Origin: Aspidiotus rigidus
Lineage: Eukaryota; Arthropoda; Insecta; Hemiptera; Diaspididae
Direction of reading: 5' to 3'
Length of the DNA: 64,000 bases
Assembly (NCBI GenBank): GCA_035079385.1
Contig: JAVHKY010000028.1
Span: 6,076,001-6,140,000 of the forward strand
Part shown: one piece after another, positions 22,380 through 35,566 of the stretch
How positions within the stretch are numbered: position 1 is the stretch's first letter
How the letters are laid out: the number at the start of each line of letters is the position of its first letter
The notes under the pieces: model-generated
Databases searched by the model: none
Told to the model about the DNA's origin: nothing
What the model saw: the letters and a program-made list of their open reading frames with translations, nothing else
Translations under genes and position numbers: made by a program

Positions 22380-23181
22380 ACCAGAGATCTGCCGTACAAA
22401 GTTGAATTGACGTATATGCGAAAACAACGATCACGGAAAAGTATCAAAAAGAATATAAAAAATACCTCACTTTTCTAGTTAGAAAAGTCGGTAAAAAATG
22501 TATTTGAAAGATATTAAGATCGCATAAGTTGATGATGCATAAAAACATCACGCGAAAATCGTAGGGTGACCAACTGTTTGCCTTTAAGCTTTTTCGCATG
22601 ATATTATTTGCTGTTTGCTCCCGTTTTCGGAGGAGGTCTAAATGTTTGCTTTTTTCATCATTTCAGTTTTTCACTCAGACTAGGCCTAGAGCAATTTTAT
22701 TCAATTTTTCAACATTAAAAGCCGCAACACTTCTTTTTCTTGTTTTTTTTTTTTTTTTTTTTTTTGTTTTTGTTTTTTTTTTTTTCAATTGCGAGGAACG
22801 AGCAAAGCAAATTCCGAGTCCGTATGAAGATTTGCTTTTCAACTATGAAATTTGCTTTTTTTGAAGGAAAAATTTGCCTTTCTGAAAAAGTCAGTTGGTA
22901 ACCCTAAAATCGTATTTCTCAGTAAACTTTTATCAAGTTCTACTGCATTTCATGGCAAAAACTTGTCCTAAATATTATTCTGACGTTAATGACTTTTTTA
23001 TTTTCATTTCATTTGACATTTCAAATGATGGAGGCTAATAAAAATTTAAATTTGGGGATTGAAACGCAAGGCGAAGTTGGCGTTCATCCTGACTGTAGGA
23101 AGGAAGGCTCGATGCTAACGCGCTGCTTCTTTAACGAGCCCGATATCCGAATGTACGCTGATTATGATGTATCTTTGTAAC

Positions 23182-23185
<4 letters not shown>

Positions 23186-23236
<51 letters not shown>
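23186..23236 (+). repeat. GA microsatellite
   Basis: About 24 GA units. The same place in copies B and C is much shorter. Confidence 0.9.
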
Positions 23237-23238
<2 letters not shown>

Positions 23239-23581
23239 AAAGAAAGATGAGAGAGACAAAGAGAGAAACTGATGGATAGTTCGAGCAAGAGATGGTTAGA
23301 GCTGAGAATGATCCAAAGGAAGAAGAGAAAAAATCGTGATGTAAAGTAAGAAAACGAGAGAGAGTGTCAAATCCATCGCTTCCGCGTTTGCGACGAGCTG
23401 CGGGGCAAAATCTGGAAGTACCAGATCAAGCGGAATTATACAGAGTGGTCCGCAGTTCCCACGGAGCCGACAAAGATAACGAAGTTAGGGGGTAAGGAGA
23501 AACCTACAAAGATCCTTTAAAGTTTGTGATAGACCAGATTCGTCGTACTACGGCTACACGCAACTATGTTAGGAATTTCCC

Positions 23582-23583
<2 letters not shown>

Positions 23584-23660
<77 letters not shown>

Positions 23661-23678
23661 TCACTCTCTCTCTCTCCC
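23584..23678 (+). repeat. TC microsatellite
   Basis: Long TC run with two CACTC interruptions. It corresponds to 28846-28957 in copy B and is almost lost in copy C (near 34567). Confidence 0.92.
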
Positions 23679-24413
23679 GACTATAGCGGACGGACCGGGC
23701 GGTGATGGAATGCGAAGCACTCCAATTCTATAGCTTGCGTTATAGCGACACGTTGCGTTGCTTTTTGAATTCGTAAAAAGTAAATTTACATTCTTAATAG
23801 CAGGTTTAGGTCTATTTCGAAAATAATTAGCTTGAAGAAGAAAATCAGTTTGTGCGAACTAAATTTTTTTCGTACGTGAATTTTCAACTTTCGTAATAGA
23901 AAATTATCATTTAAATCCAGAGAGAAGAAGCCTTCTTCTCATCGAGAAACATTTTCTTTCACTCCGAAGTCGTCATTCATACCATATAAGATAATATGGG
24001 TTTAATCGTTCCGGAGTTACCACCACGTGTTTCATTCGATCACTGCGCGGTCATTTGCAGCAGCGACGAAAAGATTCTTCATCTAATCTCAAGACACTTA
24101 TTGATCCAGTAGTGTAATTGTTTTAAATATATCTAGTATCTGTATCTCACCATTTACAAAGTACTCTATACAACTGAGTGAAAGCCGATATCACTAACTT
24201 ATATTACAAGTATGTCCGGAGCGATATGGTACCGATTGGAGACTCTGGATGAAAATTGTCTTTTTAGATGATGGTGTGAATTATAGGAGGGGACTGAGAA
24301 CGGAAATGAATTGTTAGACGGGATGCAGTCTTTGTATTTTGAAGCGTGATGCTTTCACACTCACTCAGATGTAAGGGAAGGGGGGAAGGGGAGCCCGATA
24401 GTTTTTTTTAGAT

Positions 24414-25513
24414 TTATCTTGTTTGGGTCGGGAGTGTGGAAGTATTTATATCCTTTGCCTCTAATTGATACCTCTTCTTCTTAGTTGTACCACCAGATGA
24501 TTGAGGAGTAGAACGCTTCACAGCGCATGTGACGGCTACTGACGAGATGGCTTCAGGTTTCCTGTTTTCAGCAGATAGTTGGATGAACAGAGCCTCTTCT
24601 GACGTCAGGATCTGTTCAACCAACTTTAGAATGCCTTCAGTATCCTTAGTAATGTCTAGCTTCTTGTTGCCAAAAACAACAATGTGGTTGACAGTCAGGA
24701 TAGTTTTGTAAGAAAACTTTTGAACGACTTGACTGGTAAGAGGAGTGGGGTCGAATTGGTTGTCCACAGATTGAAGATTCATAAGTATGGCCTTCACCTT
24801 TTCAAGGGTGACACGATCCGTTTTTACTTGGAGTTGCCTAGCTGACAGCAATTCTTGATTTATTCCCCTAAAAGAAGCCACTAGGTCAGCATAATTTTGT
24901 TGACCTAGTTTGATCGGATCCCCATACTTAGTTTTCAACTGCGCCACAACCTGGTCATACTGATCAGCAGTCGGATTCATGTCAGTGTAATAGCTCTTAG
25001 CTTCACCAGTCAGAGCATTTTCCAGTTGAAGCAGTCTTGTACCTTTCCCAGTTTCTCTAGAATGCACGGCCTTATCAAAGTGGCCCCACCACGCTGGCCA
25101 TTCCCTGATCTTGCCGCCAAATTTGTGCAAAGCAGGATCTTTCAAATGGTAACCCGCTACACTACAATTGTAAGGGAGAGGGTTTTCTACTAGGCCCACA
25201 TCTAAACTAGCAGCTTCCTGTAGCAACAAAAGCTCCTCATCTGCTTTAGAAATTCGCTCTTGATGTAAATAAGTTTGGGCAGTAGGATCATTCAATAGAT
25301 CTGCGTTTTCTCTGATTTTTTGGATCTCAGTTTGAGACCTGCAGTGGCCCCCTTCGCTTTCCCAAAATCACCCTTTTTGATAGTGACAGTCAATCCCTTG
25401 AGTTGCAGGTCAATAATTCGCATCTCGGTGAGGAGACGTTTTTTATCAATTGTTGGATTCCTCACAGAAGATTCTTGACTATTAACAGAACATTCTGAAG
25501 GAGACTCCTGCAA
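24414..25513 (-). CDS. gag: BEL/Pao gag, copy A
   Basis: Two overlapping frames. 25513-25292 encodes the N-terminal part (VRNPTIDKKRLLTEMRIIDL, basic KKGDFGKAKG) and stops at TGA 25294-25292. The rest continues in the -1 frame to 24414; that frame is open well upstream of 25295 (IRENADLLNDPTAQT). The second part matches the BEL/Pao gag region known as DUF1759: a KFGG/W..WW.HF segment, LENALTGEAKSYY, and YDQVVAQLKTKYGDP. No CCHC zinc knuckle is present. The product would be a capsid-like structural protein. No ATG starts the first frame (TTG at 25513), so the real start may be internal or spliced. No pol follows. Copy B has the identical arrangement. Confidence 0.85.
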
Positions 25514-25610
25514 ATATTACCAAGGGACAAAGTTATATTTTGTGACTGAAAGCTTAGGCAGATTAAAATTTGTGAGTAGTTATGTGCAAATCAGTGGTAG
25601 GTGTCAGAAC

Positions 25611-26892
25611 TGGCACTACCATAACCCAGTCCCTATTTACAGCTCAAATCAACATTCCTACGGTAGAATGGCTGCAAGGTTAATCAACGCAGAAAAAGCA
25701 CTTGGTCGCAAAGGGCCGTCATCCTCTGGCGAATGCCTAAATAAGACTTTATCCTGTCAGAAACAGGATGGCCACTAGCTTCAAAGAGCTGTATGGGTCT
25801 CTACACAACATTCACGCTTCAACTGTAGGCGCAGCACTGTGTAGAAGATTTTGTGAAAACCTGAATAAGTCAGGGCGTAAGGTCAGAACAAGAGTAGAGC
25901 AAGAGCCCTGAATCTTCTTGGTACCCGTAGTACCGCCTACTTAACAATCAGAATACCTTTACCCTACTATCACCCTGAGTGACAGCTTGTTATTGGTATT
26001 CGAGGTGAACTCCTGAGTGATCCTCCGTGCATCACCCAGTCGAAAGAAGCAAGTCTATGTAGTTCCAAGTTCAGATATCCTGAAAAGGACTTCCTACCTC
26101 AGGTACAGTAGTGCATGCAACTTAGAAGTTTGTAATTAAAGAGTTGACCGTTGCGTACAATTCCCAATAGCTGACCCTACTGCCTTCAATGTAGTAGGTA
26201 TATTTATTTGTGAACACAATGAGAGGGCGGTCTCACTGCTGAGCTGTAAACCACTTCTGATTTTGTACAACATATTATCCTATATCCGCTATATTCATAA
26301 GGGTTAAAGTCTTTTTATACAAGTAAGCTATCTTTGTGTGAGTTTGTGACAAACTATTTAAACCGCTGAGGATGACGATAACGAGAATTATGACCATCGG
26401 ATTTTACTCAAGAGTGGTTCAGTATTTTGTGGAGATAAGTCGCGCGCTAAACATATCTCTGTCCAAGCACAGTTTCAGTCTGGACTGAGAGAACTCTCCC
26501 AGCAGCTATCTGCAGAGGAATGAGTTGTGTGAAGAAATTTAATCTGCCTTTTTCAGAAAATTTCTGATCAGAATGCTTCCGGCAATAGCCCTGACCTTGC
26601 GCAGTTCAGCTATTGTTGTTGCCAGTTGCCGTTTAATCTCTAATATTCTTTGTAAAATTCTTTTAAAAAAATAAAATGGAGTATTAGTTTGTATAAGTGC
26701 AAGGGCGAGCTTTTATTATGAGGAAGAAATTTTCAAATAGAAAGATATTACTTGATTCAGTGAGAAAACAGAGAAAACTTAAAATATAATATTGAACGGA
26801 GACATCAACACAAATGAGAGAGAACAATCTAATGTTTCCATTAAGTAGAGAAATTCAGAGTCTGAGGGTGTACCCCACACCTGACACCAATT
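25611..26892 (-). mobile_element. BEL 5' leader, copy B unit
   Basis: Nearly identical to 20274-21565. Non-coding, lying between gag A and LTR B. Confidence 0.8.
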
Positions 26893-27699
26893 TGTCGGAT
26901 ATTATTACCAGAAACAATCCAACCAACATCGAAAGGATAAGATCGATATGACCGGTCTAGTTTGATAAAGAATAGGACAAATAAATTTGAAGAAGCGAGC
27001 AGAGCTTGAAACTGCGTGCTTCACTACTACCGGCTCAGTTAGAGTATTGCGATTGTAAGGCGGACAGGCGGACGCGTATGTAACATTCCTGACTCTCGAT
27101 CCATTCTACACAAAACAACCGACGCAATCGCGTACGTTGTGCCAGGAATTTCCGGTACAATAGCTAACTCTACTTCTAAAGAAAGGAAACATTCAAAATG
27201 ACTGGATACATTTATTAGAGAAAGCGAACACAATAAACACTTTTAAGTGACAACAATAAAGGAGCACTGCGAGGAGAAATATATATTGACGTCTTCGTTT
27301 GTCGTCTTCGTTTGTCGTCTTCGTTTGTCGTATACCATCATTGTAGATGAAAAGATTATTTTCCTTCCGCGTCGGCTTTCGTCTTACCTAACGGCAACAG
27401 AAAGAGAGAGTTACCGTTGGTCATATAGAGTCAGAATTCCAGTAAATTATCTTATAAAGGTACAAGATGAAACTAAGGAGAGAGTGAAAGATCGAGTGAA
27501 AACCATTACGGAGCTAACTCAGATGAAGACGGATCAAGACGACGCTTCCGGAGAAACTATCATTAGAAAACTGACCTTTGAGATTCCATCTTCCATCTTC
27601 AGCAATTCACCGATCACAAATATTATATTAAGTAATTATTAAATGTTAAATTAGCTACACCAGTCACAACGCAAAGTTAATAATGTTTACGCACTAACA
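26893..27699 (-). mobile_element. BEL/Pao LTR, copy B
   Basis: 807 bp, intact TG...CA ends on the minus strand (TGTTAGTGCG to CCGACA). A 131-codon frame antisense to the element (27247-27642) is kept in copy C over 105 codons but has no recognised domain; I treat it as chance. Confidence 0.88.
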
Positions 27700-29689
<1,990 letters not shown>

Positions 29690-30795
29690 TTAGATTTCTC
29701 TTGTTTGGGTCGGGAGTGTGGAAATATTTATATCCTTTGCCTCCAATTGATACCTCTTCTTCTTAGTTGTACCACCAGATGATTGAGGAGTAGAACGCTT
29801 CACAGCGCATGTGACGGCTACTGACGAGATGGCTTCAGGTTTCCTGTTTTCAGCAGATAGTTGGATGAACAGAGCCTCTTCTGACGTCAGGATCTGTTCA
29901 ACCAACTTTAGAATGCCTTCAGTATCCTTAGTAATGTCTAGCTTCTTGTTGCCAAAAACAACAATGTGGTTGACAGTCAGGATAGTTTTGTAAGAAAACT
30001 TTTGAACGACTTGACTGGTAAGAAGAGTGGGGTCGAATTGGTTGTCCACAGATTGAAGATTCATAAGTATGGCCTTCACCTTTTCAAGGGTGACACGATC
30101 CGTTTTTACTTGGAGTTGCCTAGCTGACAGCAATTCTTGATTTATTCCCCTAAGAGAAGCCACTAAGTCAGCATAATTTTGTTGACCTAGTTTGATCGGA
30201 TCCCCATACTTAGTTTTCAACTGCGCCACAACCTGGTCATACTGATCAGCAGTCGGATTCATGTCAGTGTAATAGCTCTTAGCTTCACCAGTCAAAGCAT
30301 TTTCTAGCTGAAGCAGTCTTATACCTTTCCCAGTTTCTCTAGAATGCTCGGCCTTATCAAAGTGGCCCCACCACGCTAGCCATTCCCTGATATTGCCGCC
30401 AAACTTGGGCGAAGCTGGATCTTTCAAATGGTAACCCGCTACACTACAATTGTAAGGGAGAGGGTTTTCTACTAGGCCCACATCTAAACTAGCAGCTTCC
30501 TGTAGCAACAAAAGCTCCTCATCTGCTTTAGAAATTCGCTCTTGATGTAAATAAGTTTGGGCAGTAGGATCATTCAATAGATCTGCGTTTTCTCTGATTT
30601 TTTGGATCTCAGTTTGAGACCTGCAGTGGCCCCCTTCGCTCTCCCAAAATCACCCTTTTTGATAGTGACAGTCAATCCCTTGAGTTGCAGGTCAATAATT
30701 CGCATCTCGGTGAGGAGACGTTTTTTATCAATTGTTGGATTCCTCACAGAAGATTCTTGACTATTAACAGAACTTTCTGAAGGAGACTCCTGCAA
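29690..30795 (-). CDS. gag: BEL/Pao gag, copy B
   Basis: Same two-frame structure as copy A: first frame 30795-30574, second frame to 29690 in the -1 register, ending two residues later than copy A (TQTREI). The DUF1759-like core is conserved (NIREWLAWWGHFDKAEHSRE, LENALTGEAKSYY, KTKYGDP). Differences from copy A are scattered substitutions such as HSRETGKGIR for HSRETGKGTR. Both open frames remain intact, so the copies are young or have been homogenised. No pol is linked. Confidence 0.85.
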
Positions 30796-30892
30796 ATATT
30801 ACCAAGGGACAAAGTTATATTTAGTGACTGATAGCTTAGGCAGATTAAAATTTGTGAGTAGTTATGTGCAAATCAGTGGTAGGTGTCAGAAC

Positions 30893-32188
30893 TGGCACTA
30901 CCATAACCCAGTCCCTATTTACAGCTCAAATCAACATTCCTACGGTAGAATGGCTGCTAGGTCAATCAACGCAGAAAAAGGACTTGGTAGCAAAGGACCA
31001 TCATCCTCTGGCAAATGCCTGAATAAGACTTTATCCTGTCAGAAACAGGATGGCCACTAGCTTCAAAGAGCTGTATGGGTCTCTACACAACATTCATGCT
31101 TCAACTGTAGGCGCAGCACTGTGTAGAAGATTTTGTAAAAGCCTGAATTAGTCAGGGCGTAAGGTCAGAACAAGAGTAGAGCAAGAGCCCTGAATCTTCT
31201 TGGTACCCGTAGTACCGCCTACTTAACAATCAGAATACCTTTACCCTACTATCACTCTGAGTGACAGCTTGGTATTGGTATTGGAGGTGAACTCCTGGGT
31301 GATCCTGCGTGCATCACCCAGTCAAAAGAAGCAAGTCTATGTAGTTCCAAGTTCAGATATCCTGAAAAGGACTTCCTACCTCAGATACAGTAGTGCATGC
31401 AACATAGAAGTTTCTAATTAAAGAGTTGACCGTTGCGTACCTACAATTCCCAATAGCTGACCCTGTTGCCTTGAATGTAGTAGGTATATTTATTTGTGAA
31501 TCCAATGAGTGGGCGGTCTCACTGCTGAGCTGTAAACCACTTCTGATTTTGTACAACATATTATCCTATATCCGCTATATTCATAAGGGTTAAAGTCTTT
31601 TTATACAAGTAAGCCATCTTTGTGTGAGTTTGTGACAAAATATTTAAACCGCTGAGGATGACGATAATGAGAATTATGACCATCGGATTTTACTCAAGAG
31701 TGGTTCAGTATTTTGTGGAGATAAGTCGCGCGCTAAACATATCTCTGTCCAAGCACAGTTTCAGCCCGGACTGAGAGAACTCTCCCAGCAGCTATCTGCA
31801 GAGGAATGAGTTGTCTGAAGAAATTTAATCTGCCTTTTCCAGAAAATTTCTGATCAGAATGCTTCCGGCAATAGCCCTGACCTTGCGCAGTTCAGCTATT
31901 GTTGTTGCTAGTTGCCGTTTAATCTCTAATATTCTTTGTAAAATTCTTTTAAAAGAATAAAATGGAGTAGGTATCAGTTTGTACTATAAGTGCAAGGCAC
32001 GCTTTTTTTTATTATGAGGAAGAAATTTTCAAGTAGAAAGATATTACTTGATTCAGTGAGAAAACAGAGAAAACTTAAAATATAATATTGAACGGAGACA
32101 TCAACACAAATGAGAGAGAACAATCTAATGTTTCCATTAAGTAGAGAAATTCAGAGCCTGAGGGTGTACCCCACACCTGACACCAACT
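30893..32188 (-). mobile_element. BEL 5' leader, copy C unit
   Basis: Nearly identical to the leaders at 20.3 and 25.6 kb, with small insertions near 31970-32015. Confidence 0.8.
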
Positions 32189-32982
32189 TGTCGGATATTC
32201 TTACCAGGAACAATCAAACTAACATTGAAAGGATAAGATCGATATGACCGGTCTAGTTTGATGAAGAATAGGACAAATAAATTTGAAGAAGTGAGCAGAG
32301 CTTGAAACTGCGTGCTTCACTACTACCGGTTCAGTTAGAGTATCGCGATTGTATGGCGGACAGGCGGCCGCGTATGTAACATTCCTGACTCTCGATCCAT
32401 TCTACACAAAACAACCGACGCAATCGCGTACGTTGTGCCAGGAATTTCCGGTACAATAGCTAACTCTACTTCTAAAGAAAGGAAACATTCAAAATGACTG
32501 GGTACATTTATTAGAGAAAGCAAACACAATAAACACTTTTAAGTGACAACAATAAAGGAGCACTGCGAGGAGAAATATATGTTGACGTCTTCGTTTGTCG
32601 TCTTCGTTTGTCGTATACCGTCACTGTAGATGAAAAGATTATTTTCCTTCCGCGTCGGCTTTCGTCTTACCTAACGGCAACAGAAAGAGAGAGTTACCGT
32701 TGGTCATATAGAGTCAGAATTCCAGTAAATTATCTTATAAAGGTACAAGATGAAACTAAGGAGAGAGTGAAAGATCGAGTGAAAACCATTACGGAGCTAA
32801 CTCAGATGAAGACGGATCAAGACGACGCTTCCGGAGAAACTATCATTAGAAAACTGACCTTTGAGATTCCATCTTCCATCTTCAGCCATTCACCGATCAC
32901 AAATATTATATTAAGTAATTATTAAATGTTAAATTAGCTACACCAGTCACAACGCAAAGTTAACAATGTTTACGCACTAACA
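32189..32982 (-). mobile_element. BEL/Pao LTR, copy C
   Basis: 794 bp, TGTTAGTGCG start (32982) and CCGACA end (32189) on the minus strand. Confidence 0.88.
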
Positions 32983-32991
32983 ACCAGAGAT

Positions 32992-33367
32992 CTGCCGTAC
33001 AAAGTTGAATTGACGTATATGCGAAAACAACGATCACGGAAAAGTATCAAAAAGAATATAAAAATGTATTTGAAAGATATTAAGATCGCATAAGTTGCTC
33101 ACTCATAGCAATTTTCAACGCAGAATTCGATGATTATAATAATTTTCTTCAATAAGTGCTCAATCTTCAGATACAGTACATTTTTCACCTCGCGATGCAT
33201 ATACTTCCAAAAAAGGGACGTATATGCACTGATATGCAATCGACTGTGGTAGTAGTAGTGTGTGAATACGAAGCTTCGTTACCAACACACATACAGCCCA
33301 TTGATCCGAACGCCTCTTCTCGGTGATCGTTGTTTTCGCATATACGTCAATTTAACTTTGTAGGGCA
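32992..33367. mobile_element. Full-length MITE next to LTR C
   Basis: Ends CTGCCGTACAAAGTTGAATT and its inverse AACTTTGTAGGGCA; about 50 bp of inverted repeat, through CAACGATCACGG and its inverse. It splits the site ACCAGAGATAGGG, which is uninterrupted at 18099-18111, so a short duplication (AGAT, possibly GAGAT) flanks it. Copies A and B keep only the left part (22389-22531 and 27709-27851). A related full element is at 44184-44617. Confidence 0.85.
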
Positions 33368-35505
33368 GAGATAGGGTAGTGTGATTTCGCTCAATTGCTT
33401 GTCAACAAACTTTTTAGGTTGTCTGAGCAAGGTTTGTGATTTTGCGTGATGTGACGTCATGGGTGGAGGTTTCAACAGTCTGGATAGTTTCATTTCGTTA
33501 GCTTGATCAAAAGTGGTCGCTATTTTCGACAAACACTATAGGTCGCAAGACGTAGAGAATGATGCATAAAAACATCACGCGAAAATCGTAGGGTTGCCTT
33601 TAGGCTTTTTCGCATGATATTATTTGCTGTTTGGTCGCGTTTTCGGAAGAGGTCTAAATGTTTGCTTTTTTCATAATTTCAGTTTTTCACTCAGACTAGG
33701 CCTAGAGCAATTTTATTCAATTTTTCAACATTAAAAGCCGCAACACTTCTTTTTCTTGTTTTTTTTTTTTTTTTTTGTTTTTGTTTTTTTTTTTTCAATT
33801 GCGAGGAACGAGCAAAGCAAATTCCGAGTCCGTATGAAGATTTGCTTTTCAACTATGAAATTTGCTTTTTTTGAAGGAAAAATTTGCCTTTCTGAAAAAG
33901 TCAGTTGGTAACCCTAAAATCGTATTTCTCAGTAAACTTTTATCAAGTTCTACTGCATTTCATAGCAAAAACTTGTCCTAAATATTATTCTGACGTTAAT
34001 AAACTTTTTATTTTCATTTCATTTGACATTTCAAATGATGGAGGCTAATAAAAATTTAAATTTGGGGATTGAAACGCAAGGCGAAATTGGCGTTCATCCT
34101 GACTGTAGGAAGGAAGGCTCGATGCTAACGCGCTGCTTCTTTAACGAGCCCGATGTCCGAATGTACGCTGATTATGATGTATCTTTGTAACAGAAAGAGA
34201 GAGAGAACGAGAGAGAAAGAAAGGAAAGATGAGAGAGACAAAGAGAGAAACCGATGGATAGTTCGAGCAAGAGATGGTTAGAGCTGAGAATGATCCGAAG
34301 GAAGAAGAGAAAAAATCGTGATGTAAAGTAAGAAAACGAGAGAGAGTGTCAAATCCATCGCTTCCGCGTTTGCGACGAGCTGCGGGGAAAAATCTGAAAG
34401 TACCAGATCAAGCGGAATTATACAGAGTGGTCCGCGGTTCCCACGGAGCCGACAAAGATAACGAAGTTAGGGGGTAAGGAGAAACCTACAAAGATCCTTT
34501 AAAGTTTGTGATAAACCAGATTCGTCGTACTACCGCTACACGCAACTATGTTAGGAATTTCCCAAGTCTCTCTTTCTCTTCCGACTATCGTGGACGGACC
34601 GGGCGGTGATGGAATGCGAAGCACTCCAATTCTATAGCTTCGACACGTTGCGTTGCTTTTTCAATTCGTAAAAAATAAATTTACATTCTTAATAGTAGGT
34701 TTAGGCCTATTTCGAAAATAATTATAGCTTAAAGACGAAAATCAGTTTGTGCGAACTAAATTTTTTTCGTACGTGAATTTTCAACTTTCGTAATAGAAAA
34801 TTATCATTTAAATCCAGAGAGAAGAAGCCTTCTTCTCATCGAGAAACATTTTCTTTCACTCCGAAGTCGTCAGTCATACCATATAAGATAATATGGGTTT
34901 AATCGTTCCGGAGTTACCACCACGTGCTTCATTCGATCACTGCGCGGTCATTTGCAGTAGCGACGAAAAGATTCTTCATCTAATGTCAAGACACTTATTG
35001 ATCCAGTAGAATAGTTGTTTTAAATATATCTAGTATCTGTATCTCACGATTTACAAAGTACTCTATACAACTGAGTGAAAGTCGTTATCACTAACTTATA
35101 TTACGAGTATGTCCGGAGCGATATGGAACCGATTGCAGGCGCGGATCCACGGGGGGGGGGGGAGAAATGGGGGAAATTTTCCCCCCCAAAATCCCTCAAA
35201 AAACCAAAAAAACAACAAAAAATCTGTAGTATTGAAGAAAATGTTGGAAAAAAAAAAAAAAAGGTCCTTTAAACTTTTTTTGGATTATTTCCCCTCCCAA
35301 AGGGATCATCTGGATCCGCGCCTGGATTGGAGACTCTGGATGAAAATTGTCTTTTTGCGATGATGGTGTAAATTATAGGAGGGGACTGAGAACGGAAATG
35401 AATTGTTAGACGGGATGCAGTCTTTGTATTTCGAAGCGTGATGCCTTAACACTCACTCAGATGTAAGGGAAGGGGGGAAGGGAAGCCCAATAGTTTTTTT
35501 AAATA
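33368..35505 (-). mobile_element. BEL 3' UTR remnant plus non-coding insert, copy C
   Basis: 33368-33530 matches the BEL 3' UTR beside the pol relic (18106-18290: GATTTCGCTCAATT, GTGACGTCATGGGTGGAGG). Then the insert shared with copies A and B follows. In A and B the segment corresponding to about 33098-33557 has been deleted, so copy C keeps the older structure. Confidence 0.65.
35136..35324. mobile_element. 189-bp MITE with 5-bp target duplication
   Basis: Ends CAGGCGCGGATCCA and TGGATCCGCGCCTG are perfect inverses. GATTG flanks both sides (35131-35135, 35325-35329) and occurs once at the empty site in copies A and B (ACCGATTGGAGACTC). CAG-starting ends suggest a hAT-like group, but hAT duplications are usually 8 bp, so the class is uncertain. 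The interior is low complexity. Confidence 0.9.
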
Positions 35506-35566
35506 GATTTCTCTGGTTTGGGTCAGGAGTGTGGAAATATTTATATCCTTTGCCTCTAATTGATAC
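35506..35566 (-). pseudogene. gag: BEL gag 3' end scrap, copy C
   Basis: Matches the last ~20 codons of gag, then identity to the array stops abruptly near 35566. This is the right-hand breakpoint of the array. Confidence 0.7.

Larger units (their letters stand above)
22380..24413 (-). mobile_element. Non-coding insert between LTR A and gag
   Basis: This occupies the place of pol. It contains a truncated MITE arm (22389-22531), poly-T runs, GA and TC microsatellites, and unique sequence repeated in copies B and C. No domain of protease, RT, RNase H or integrase and no other gene was recognised on either strand. Confidence 0.6.

Noticed and set aside
27247..27642. 131-codon plus-strand frame in the LTR (also 32608-32925)
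   Set aside because: It lies antisense to the BEL LTR, its conservation is explained by the recent duplication, and the LTR at 15.5-18.1 kb has a stop within the frame.
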